Below are positions 55,191-64,000 of a stretch of DNA of 64,000 nt, in pieces. The notes under the pieces are model-generated. The model saw nothing but the letters and a program-made list of their open reading frames with translations. It made no database searches and was not told the DNA's origin. The position numbers were made by a program, and so were the translations under genes. The stretch is from Capitella teleta (taxonomy: Eukaryota; Annelida; Polychaeta; Capitellidae), in the NCBI GenBank assembly GCA_000328365.1, contig KB310768.1:318008-382007 (forward strand), written 5' to 3'. Within the stretch, counting starts at the first letter, position 1, and each line of letters begins with the position of its first letter.

Positions 55191-58100
55191 AATCTAATTA
55201 TCTAAGGAACTTCTTCAAAATTAATCGTCAAATAGGTACATTGTAATCTAGTACTCTATCTACCAACCGAGACTGGCAGAATTCTGGAGAGCTCCTACGA
55301 TGAAGACAATACATGTCCACATGCTGTCGTTGCAGTGAAACTCCCGTGAAAATGGAATGATATCGATGAATTACTCATTATAAGCAACATCGCCAACCGA
55401 TCACCGTCAGCTAAGTGAGCGGCACGCGCATGCGCAGTCGACACCTATAATCAATAGTTCCATAGTGACTCTCGACTCACGAGTCGAGTTTCAGAAAAAA
55501 ATGTAAGGAAAATTGTATTCATATCACAAAGTTAAACAACCATTCAACATGCTCGAAACTCAACCATCGAATTAAGATTGTATGTATTAGTATATATGGC
55601 AACCTTTCTATCATCAAAATCTGGTCTGTTGAAATGGATCAAGGTGACAGGCCAGAGTGGACGATCTCTCCGCTCGGAATATTTTAATTTCGTTCAGATT
55701 GTCAGATATCAAGAGCACTGAATTAAAGGCCAGGGAAAATCTAAATGTCTCGTCATTTGGGCTGCTCTATCAGTGTGAAGAAGCTCCATGGATTTTCCCA
55801 CGCATCGTGCATCTATGCGTTGCACTTAAAAATTCAATATCGCTCCTAAGTCACCGTTGGTGGCATATGTACCAGTTCGTCCCACGGAACTGCGAGTGGG
55901 AATTGTTCAATTAGCCCGCCGCCAAATATTATCGAAAGTGCTGACTTCTTCAGAGCAGGGCAGTGTTCACACATGCTACTACCCTATTGAACGTTTATTT
56001 GTAAGGTAGTTCTCCACTGAATGAAATCCTTTGTTCCTCTAATACAGACATGTTACGTGTACATGTATGTATAAATGTATGCATGGAGCAGTGTATTCCT
56101 GAATATACAGAGTGGGCCAAAAATATTCTGTCTATTCCACGTTAAAGATCTTAATGCTTTCAAATGGCGCTAAGCAATTCTGCGAAACTTTTGTCCTCTT
56201 CTGGGCCGCTCTAAGCGTCTGACTTTGGCCAACATCGGGCCACCATTTAAATGTTTGCTGGGCATGGTTAGTCTAACATGTCATGCTACTATTCTTATCA
56301 TTTCTATTCTAATTTCATCAACGTGTTGGCCGATTTATCTCAATTAATGGAGTGTACTCATCATTCCGCGATATTTCCACTCTTGGCGGCAGACAGGGAC
56401 CATGGATAACCTTCATCAATAGCATATTTAAGGCAACGCTCTCGTACTATAGTTTTGTTTGTGAGTGATATTGTTGTGACAATAGCACTTATTGTTTATT
56501 CCATAAAATCAAAACAAAGCAAAGTTTCATTGAAGCGGCGTACAATAGATGCCATCCCTTAATTAATGCTCGTTCAGGGGCTCATCTAATTTAGCTCACC
56601 AAAAATATTTTTGCCATCGAACACGATTTAAGTGCTCTTCGACTGACTGAGATCTTCGTCAGTCAAAGGCTTTTTCCAACTGCGGAACATCATTCCTCTC
56701 TACGCGACTATGTTTACGTGCATCAATTGCCCGTTCACGAGATCAATGAAGTATGCAGCGGAATCTCTGGGAAGGAAGGACAACCCACACGCTCTTGCTA
56801 GACGAAGAAGAGAGGGACAAAAAGCAGCGATGAGTACAAAGGGGTTTCTGAAAAGGTTGAAATCGAGGGTTTTCGTCTTACGCTTCACAACAGGGTGGTC
56901 ATGATCGTTCATTGAGTTGATGTCGATCGCAGAGGCTCACATACAAAGTTCACACAGATAAACTGATACCATCAACAGAAGGCCTTCCAAATATACATGT
57001 AGATCCATACTTTACATGCTAAACTGAAGGCTTCCACTCATCCACAAACCCAGCATATAAATACACACATTTCCAATCCAACTAGCAGACACAGAGTAGA
57101 CACAGTCACCAGTCACCAACTACGATCTACAGACCGCACAAACAAACCCACGGATTTGCCTGTGCTCACTCATTATTGAAATTCACTCTGAAGGTAACAT
57201 TAAAGTCGTTATCGAGTAATCAGACCTCGTTATTGTTATTCCGGATCATTTTTAGCATTATACATCGGTATTGGACATCATTGTAGAGGTGGAATCGCTA
57301 CACATATCACAAAAGGTTTGCATACAGAACGCGTTGGTCAAAATCAGACAAAAGGCTTCTTTGATCTACAATCTTCGACCAATACGATTCGAGTTTACTC
57401 AGAGAAGTATGTTCGCAGAATAATTTTTGTGTGTTCCATTCACGATTCTCACGGAATATTCACGAGCACCTGTCGCTACGATAGGACAGCCGCGTAGAGA
57501 CATCATGGTCGATCGAGTGAACTCATATGATTCTAGTTTCAAGAGAACCATAAACAAATATTGAAACTACATGTAATTCTGAAACCCTTAATTGGCGATT
57601 TTTATGGCGGAAGAGATCATTGTATAACACCCAGTCGGCCGCTTCTACTGGTGGCGTGGCCGTCGTCTGCTCGTTAAACAATGAGAAATGATGCAATACA
57701 TATAGGCCAATAATTATAGTTATACCAATTTGTGTTTCCGGATAAACCCCGATCAGGGGTCACATGGGTCACATAAGTCACATGGGTTTGATCTGCCCTC
57801 TAATTATCCTCATATGATTATAATCTCACACAATTGTCTTAACTTTGTCCGGATCCGGATCATTTGCAAGGCTAATCCGGATTGCGATACAAGAAGGAAA
57901 AGTACCTTCCGGCGGGATTATCCTTTTCATGCATTCACCATTTGTAGGCTTACGTCGTTCATGTCTTAATACAGTCTGAAAATGTCAAGTGAATGAGTAA
58001 AATTTGAGCCTATTTTATCTATATCTTATCTACAGCGGTCAGTTCTCGCATCCAGAGCATCTCGTTCTTCCTTGGCTGTTAATGTCTCTTTTATACCGCG

Positions 58101-58813
58101 AAAATGACACCATGAAATATTAATTTTTCGCTAGAATGATCAATATTGGAGTACATATTGTGCGAATTTTGCGTTGAATCAGTCATTGGTGTTGATCATT
58201 AATTTCGATTCGGACAAACGAGAGAATAAACATCATCAAAGGTAGGAACTTCAGCATTCAGGTGAGCTAAAGAGCACACAGGACTCGCCACCGAACATGC
58301 ACCCGCTGACTCACGTCGTTTTTCTGCATTCATTGGAATATTTGAATGATTGGTTTGATAGAAATCCTCTATTCTCCATTTATTTGCATCATTCAGTAAC
58401 CCTTTTCTAAGCTTTCAATCGATTTTAACACACAGGCTCAACGCCTACTATCGATCACTGCCTGTGAATATCTCATGACCAAACAATGACGCCGATATTT
58501 TTCAAACTTTCTTTCTGAATTGCCTTCACACTAATGCAAAACAGTCTTTGAATTATTTCGCGTTTTCCCCATTCTCACGCTACAAGGATAGTGGCGCAGT
58601 TCAGTCGGTGTAAGAACTAAGAGTGACAACCAACGCTGGAACTCTGAAAAGTTACATGAAGATTTTATTATATTTTCCAACCCAACAAACAAACTGAACA
58701 TCAGCTCGTCCCTTAGCAACCCCAAAACAAACAATGAATACCAGACTCGTGTCTTGGCAACCAGCGATGACCTTAAAACAGACAGTTGCAGCGTTCCTCT
58801 TTCAGTCGCCATC
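55191..58813. other. Intergenic region upstream of the LRR gene
   Basis: No coding gene seen. A perfect NRF1-type palindrome GCGCATGCGC lies at 55436-55445. A TATA box candidate and possible first exon near 57056 are listed separately. Confidence 0.45.
57056..57063 (+). promoter_or_regulatory. TATA-box candidate for the LRR gene
   Basis: TATAAATA is followed about 130 bp later by AAG|GTAACA, a possible donor of a non-coding first exon that would splice to the acceptor CCTCTTTCAG just before the LRR start codon. Position and order fit; there is no direct proof. Confidence 0.3.
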
Positions 58814-59720
58814 ATGGAGATTCGTCGCCTGCTTTGGCTGCTCGTCTGCTTGGCGAACTTCAAGAAGTCGCTTTGTGAAAAAGTGATTCTTTCAAACAGA
58901 GGGCTGACATCCGTCCCTGGGGATATTTCACGGGACGTCACTTTCCTTAAACTCAACGGAAATGGAATCACAACAATCCGACGAATCGACTTCAACGATA
59001 AGTTCCACAATCTGACTAACCTGTTCTTAATCGAAAATGAAATAACATCCATTGAGAGTGGTTGCTTCAAAGGAACAAGTCTTCAATTGATGAAACTAGA
59101 TTCGAATGAACTGATGACCGTTCCTGATTTACATGAAGTGAGCAAAACTTTGAACGTTCTCTCTCTTGGTCATAACAAAATAACGAGATTATCGGCAACA
59201 GAATTCAGCTCTCTGACAGAACTTGCTTCTTTAAACATCTCTTACAACGCTCTGCAGTCAATCGAGCTCAACTGCTTCCAAGGAACACTTTTGAAGACAC
59301 TTATTCTCACTAAGAATAAACTCACGACCGTTCCTGACCTACGAGCTGTGAGCAGCACTTTGGAGGTGATCCACCTGAATATAAACAAAATAACCAAAAT
59401 ATCCTTGGAAGATCTCCATTATTTGACCAAACTAACCAAATTACTAGTAAACAAAAACTCATTCTCGACCTTCCCCGACATCACTGTGTTTATGCCATCG
59501 CTGACAAAGCTAAACCTGAATAGCAACTTAGTCAGGTGTTGCTGCAGTGATGCGTGGATGAAGCAAACCCCCTCGAACGTGAGTCTTACTTTGAGCGATT
59601 ATCCCTGCCAAGATCCATCTAAGTGGGCTACGACGTCTTGGGACGAGATCACCGTGGACATGATGCTGAGACAGCCGTGTGAGGCAGCGTCCTCTTCGCG
59701 ATCCTTCCTGTACCTCTGCG
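58814..59720 (+). CDS. Secreted or surface leucine-rich-repeat protein, gene continues downstream
   Basis: The ATG at 58814 opens MEIRRLLWLLVCLANFKKSLC, a signal peptide, and lies 8 nt after a splice acceptor (TTCCTCTTTCAG). About eight leucine-rich repeats follow (LTSVPGDISRDVTFLKLNGN, LTNLFLIENEITSIESGCF, LNVLSLGHNKITRLSATEF, LKTLILTKNKLTTVPDL, LTKLNLNSNLV). A cysteine-rich LRR C-terminal cap comes next (RCCCSDAWMKQ, DYPCQDPSKW, LRQPC). The exon ends at TGC G|GTGAGT after 302 codons plus one base. Without splicing the frame would run only 15 more codons to 59767, so further exons, perhaps a membrane anchor, are expected. None was identified before the window end. The family is used in cell adhesion and immune recognition; no orthologue is claimed. 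Confidence 0.82.
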
Positions 59721-59785
59721 GTGAGTATTCTATCTGCGTTGAATCATCGTGTGTTTCACAATGGTAGGTAAAAAAAAAAAAGGTG

Positions 59786-60118
59786 TATGGGCACCGAATA
59801 GCTCAGTGGGTTTAACCGGCTGTCTGCAATCCTATGCCGACGGTGGGGATCGAGGTCCCAGGTTCGAGACCCGATCAGGCCATGATTGTGAATTGTAATA
59901 GTAATTCGTTATAATTGTAATTCTTTGGGGACTCTGCAGTGCTGCCCAACTGCGTAGCAAGGCCAGGCGCTGTGTACTACTGTCTATGGTGGTATGCAGG
60001 ATAAAGAACCCATGGGATTTATCGATAAGAGTTGGGGGAAACCGGCCCCGGGCCTTCTGTTTTGGCGCCCGTATCATTCGAATGGTTTTGGTGGAGCCGT
60101 AAAACCCCATCATGCAAC
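59786..60118 (+). mobile_element. tRNA-derived SINE with target-site duplication
   Basis: 333 bp beginning with a tRNA-like head: A box TAGCTCAGTGGG at 59799-59810 and B box GGTTCGAGACC at 59861-59871, the internal RNA polymerase III promoter. A non-tRNA body follows (GCAGTGCTGCCCAACTGCG, GGATAAAGAACCCATGGG). Identical 9-bp direct repeats AAAAAGGTG flank it at 59777-59785 and 60119-60127. It lies just downstream of the LRR exon's donor, so it is in an intron. The A-B spacing is about 50 bp, longer than in a tRNA gene, so it is not a functional tRNA. Confidence 0.85.
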
Positions 60119-60127
60119 AAAAAGGTG

Positions 60128-60915
60128 ATTGGCAGTGAATGAGTGAAAATGGGGTTCAATCTCTGAACACGCTCATCATAGCATGTTGAGGGCGGTGTTG
60201 TTACTAGACTATAATTCTGACATTATTAGCTACATTTTAAACATAATAATTATGTCGCATAAGTAACACTAGAAGCGAATGGAGGAACTCGCACTAACAG
60301 GAATTGGTTTATCATAATACTATTTAGTCGCCAAATACTTCTTGGTGTTTAATTCTAACTGTATCTCGGACCCACACCTCTTTGGTGAGTTTCTCTATTC
60401 ATCAAAACAGTGAGTAGCGTTTACCATAATAATTACATTATTAGCAACATAGATAAGGTGATTGGCTGGAAGTGGTAATGTGTATAAGGAATCAAATTAA
60501 ATTGATTTGAATATCAAAATCACATTTATCTTGATTGACAGTCATCATTTAGAATCATGAATCACAAAACTGGGAAATAATAGTATCTGAAAGCAATATA
60601 AACATGAATTTATGAATTATATTCTCTGATGCAATGCAACTTATTGCCCAATAGCAAACTACGACCCAACCATATTGCTGGATGTTAGTAAGAATGTGTG
60701 CCACAAACGTTGGATTAACGGTTAGCAGAGGAACCGCTATTTCAACCATGAGTGCGGGTTTATTGGGCTTGGCCAGATATTTGTATTTTTTCTCTTTATT
60801 ATTTCGATTTGGCACGCGATTTGCATAACATAGCTATGTGCATCTTTTTCCATTCGTGAAATTTCTCCAATTTGCACATATTTTCTTTGCATCTTTTTTA
60901 AAGATCACGTGACTA
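60128..60915. other. Intron or intergenic DNA after the SINE
   Basis: AT-rich, no gene-like signal. Confidence 0.4.
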
Positions 60916-61424
60916 CTGTAGAACACTATTTTTACGCGGAATTTCCATGTTTGCGTCATTTCGCGGAATCAATTTTTCGCGGTCAAGGATGTGATGAAAA
61001 AAAAAAAAAAAAAAAAAATTCTGGAAATAGTAGCTCTCTTCCATAACAAAGCAATAGAACATCACTCCCTTTAAAGCTGGGCTTTAAATCCGCGTCCAAT
61101 AGATTTTCATCTCCAAGGCGATCTCGGCGATTCGTTATTGCATAAAAGAGAAGGATCTGATCAACGGATGCTTCGGATGCTCTAACAACTTGACAAGATG
61201 CTTTGCTACTTCAAGAAAATCGACAAAAGTTATCCCCGAAATCGCTGAGAGATGCTTGACCCCAATGCAGAAGTCAATCCGACTGACGCTGCCTGCTGTG
61301 CTGCCGCCAACGCAGAGATCGCCCGGATCTCCCACTTTTTTACGCGGAATCCAATTTTCGCGGTCGAGCCTGACCGCGAAAACCGCGAAAATTGATCTCG
61401 CAGCGAAAATTTAGTGTTCTATAG
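60916..61424. mobile_element. TA-flanked MITE with CGCG-rich subterminal repeats
   Basis: Ends CTGTAGAACACTA (left) and CTATAGAACACTA read on the other strand (right), inside TA dinucleotides at 60914-60915 and 61425-61426. Inside both ends TTTTCGCGGTC / GACCGCGAAAA motifs recur several times in both orientations. There is an A run of about 21 near 60998. No transposase frame. TA duplication suggests mariner-like or a related superfamily; this is inference. Confidence 0.7.
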
Positions 61425-61426
61425 TA

Positions 61427-61804
61427 TATTTCGTTCCCTTGCAATGTTGATTTATTCCATTTATTCACTTCTTTATTTATCCTCACAAGGAATCAATTCT
61501 TCTGTGACTTTCACCGCTTTTAGTATATATTCATGTATATATTTACGGTTACTCTTCATGGTTTCTTAAACTTTCTTCACAATTTTGCGGTGGTAAATAC
61601 ATTGCACTTTATTCAAGCTAACTCCCCGTGGAAATACTCTCTCCATCAAATCTTTCTGACATTCTTTTTTTTTTTTGGAGGTGAGGCAACTTTAAAGCGT
61701 TTTTATGCTTCGCGTTCTTATAAAATATTCGGATTTGAAGTTTTAAACACAAGCACATTTTGTTGACCCGATCGTCAATTATTTCCAGATTTACGCAGCG
61801 TCCA
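61427..61804. other. Short AT-rich spacer between two MITEs
   Basis: Nothing recognisable. Confidence 0.4.
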
Positions 61805-61808
61805 TTAA

Positions 61809-62511
61809 AGGGAGGGAGAACTGGTTAAAAATGGACTTTGAGTCGTTATTTGATGCACCAAAAATGATTCCTATGCCTGGCCCACACAAGAAATATCATC
61901 GCTAACGATTTCGCGGGAGATATATTGCTAACTAGGCGTGACGTCATGAGCTGTGATGAAACACAGAGTTCCCCATCTTTTACAATGGGCCTCGTCATAT
62001 CAGCGTGTCCTGCGACTAAACCCATGGATATTTTTTTGTTTTCTTTTCGGAAATAGATAGAATAATCATTTTGCCACCAGTCAGGCGCGAAAAAAAATAT
62101 TTTTCGCTATTTTTCTTATTTTAACAAGCGATTTTCTAGGACACCTACCATGTTTCTCATCCTGAAACAGTAAAAAGGTCAGCCAGAGTGCACCACGCAT
62201 GCGCTTTCGTTTCGTAAACAACAGAGATGTCCTTTTATGGCGAAGATGATCTGCTCTGATTGGCTGAAATCGATAGCTTCCCGAGGGGAACGGGACCAAT
62301 CAGCAATCAGCCAAACCAAGCCATCAGCTGACGTTTGCCTCCTATACTTCGCAATGGAAGCCATTCTCCCATAGGCGCAATGCTAACCCCGATATTCGGA
62401 ATGCATTATTTCCTTACGCTTGCATCCAGGCATGGTGTTTTTGGCACGGAATGCTATCAATTGGTGCTATGAGTCAATAGAACATCACTTAAAATTTAGT
62501 TCCCCATCCCT
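61809..62511. mobile_element. TTAA-flanked MITE, copy C (inverted)
   Basis: 703 bp, reverse orientation relative to copies A and B, bounded by TTAA at 61805-61808 and 62512-62515. It matches copy B along its whole length with only scattered differences, including the segment missing in copy A's assembly gap. Confidence 0.9.
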
Positions 62512-62515
62512 TTAA

Positions 62516-64000
62516 GGGAAGTATGCGATTCACTATTACTTTTGTGATAACAGCTCTGTTTGTTAAAGTGGATGATGCACTTGTGCTGAGAACGAGGACT
62601 CGGTTAAAACTGAAGACTTCCTATGTACGTCACGGATTGACTTGTAAGTATTGATTTATTGATTTAATTGTGATGTACATAAATAACTTTGTATAACGGA
62701 CAGCAAACTCTTCCGGACTCTCACCATTGCCACTGAATTGGAGTTTTGATTATGGACACTAGGATAAAGAACGATGGCGATCAATGATATCCTTTATTGA
62801 TGATCAAAGCGATGCGCTATAAATGTAATATATAATGTATATAGACATGTAAAAACGATAAACTAAACAATGCAAACTAACCATTACTTACATTACTTAC
62901 TCGTGTACGTCATAGTTATATGTGCTATGTGTACGATTGTTGAATATCACATAAAAATGAAATGCCATGTGTTTACAGTTAAATGCGTTGTTCAGCTAAA
63001 GGTAGTACATCCTGCATGATACGATGCTATTACCAATCAAATGAAGTTTGTCTATTATATTCACCCACATAACGGAACAGCGGCTGATATTGGATATCAG
63101 AGCTAGGCATATACTCCCTGATCAGCATTGCTATCTAATAGATGCGCCCATTCACATACCTCATTGCTATTCAGTCTCCTCGAATGTTTGCACCCATAGC
63201 GTCACATTGAGGGTCAAACGGAGGAGCACTGCGACCGATTCAACCCCAAGGTCCGCAGAAAAATGTCAAATGGAGCCCGGAGATGTTTCGGGGAAATGAA
63301 AAATCACAAACACCCGATTGGATGACGTTCGCGAAGAAGGCACCTGTATTTACACCTTCCAAAAGAAAAGCCTAAAGATGTCACCATTGTTTGAAATCCA
63401 TTGTTTCGAATTAATGGAATAAATGATGCATACAAAATTTGTTTGTTTGTTCAGAACACTTTGAGCAATAAGCACATATAGATCGCTACGCATTCAAAAT
63501 TGTGTCAAGAAATACATGGAAGATTTGATATGTGAATAAATGACAGCTTGTGCCTTACCAAACTTCAAATGATGCAACACACGCTTACAATCAAAGACTC
63601 TCTATTAAGATGGACGCGCCGCTCAGCTTGCAAGCGGCTGAGCTTTAACTGCGAGCAGCCGACGGCTATCGAGCGCTGGACACTTCCGGTTTCGTCAGTT
63701 GATCGTCAACAATAGCGCAAGTTCGTCTCTTCGTCTGTGTCTACGCCTCGTTGCTATGAAAATTTCACACTTCAACTTCGACTCTGTCTTCTACCAATCA
63801 TGGGGGATAATTTCGGGGTGCATGGCTGTAGCCTCAATCGCCGAAGAGCCACTAAGGTTCACTCTTTTCACGATATTTTGCGGATCAAAGATCAGTAGTG
63901 GAGGAGTTCACTTGTTCCATCTCTTGGGAGAGAATTCTCACTTGAAAAACTTGAGATGAAATCACGCAAGCACCTTTGCATATGCTCTCGACATTTTGAG
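62516..64000. other. Right-end region without a confirmed gene
   Basis: Open frames of 83-86 codons (63048-63299 and 63699-63959) have no family match. The first is followed by an AATAAA near 63417 and could be a terminal exon of the LRR gene, but no phase or domain link supports it. Confidence 0.35.

Noticed and set aside
58531-59070. 179-codon minus-strand frame
   Set aside because: Antisense to the LRR exon, whose repeats and signal peptide are clear on the plus strand.
59799-59871. Possible tRNA gene from A and B boxes
   Set aside because: Box spacing and lack of a cloverleaf, together with target duplications around a 333-bp unit, show a SINE instead.

Overview
The window is nuclear DNA from an animal. 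It is AT-rich, and its protein genes are metazoan and interrupted by GT-AG introns. Many introns are only 48-71 bp, mixed with a few of 0.4-1.1 kb. The gene set (cilia docking factor, mPR-type PAQR receptor, BTB-Kelch, C2H2 zinc-finger, cytosolic AspRS, xylulokinase, discoidin-type lectin, LRR protein) fits a marine invertebrate. The very short introns make an early-branching animal such as a sponge a reasonable guess, but nothing here proves the clade. Exon models below were built by hand from splice consensus, phase and homology, and I checked frame arithmetic for each multi-exon model.

Left third (1-27 kb): a non-autonomous DNA transposon with 8-bp target duplication (41-857); a fold-back repeat (1546-1692); a two-exon gene for a 61-aa secreted peptide (1905-2147, minus); a candidate minus-strand gene end (3611-4353); ODAD4/TTC25 (plus, 5' end not found); a PAQR membrane receptor (minus); a BTB-BACK-Kelch gene (minus); an 840-bp pyrimidine-rich minisatellite; and a four-exon, eleven-finger C2H2 gene (minus) with a CpG-rich putative promoter about 2.5 kb upstream.

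Middle (27-43 kb): a long AT-rich stretch with no gene I can support. It holds microsatellites, one assembly gap lying inside a TTAA-flanked MITE, and two diverged copies of an unnamed repeat.

Right third (43-64 kb): complete genes for cytosolic aspartyl-tRNA synthetase (11 exons, 530 aa) and xylulokinase (18 exons, 529 aa, with a GC-AG first intron and a MITE in intron 5); a discoidin-domain gene (minus, 4 exons seen, 5' end missing); a solo LTR; LINE reverse-transcriptase pieces around a (TAA)n tract; an LRR protein exon (gene runs on past it); a tRNA-derived SINE with 9-bp target duplications; a TA-flanked MITE; and a third TTAA-flanked MITE copy.

There is no operon-like functional cluster: neighbouring genes have unrelated roles and mixed orientations. 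The most distinctive items are the small secreted-peptide gene, the MITE family that predicts the missing sequence in the assembly gap, the duplicated splice-donor segment around the MITE in the xylulokinase gene, and the intact SINE and hairpin structures.
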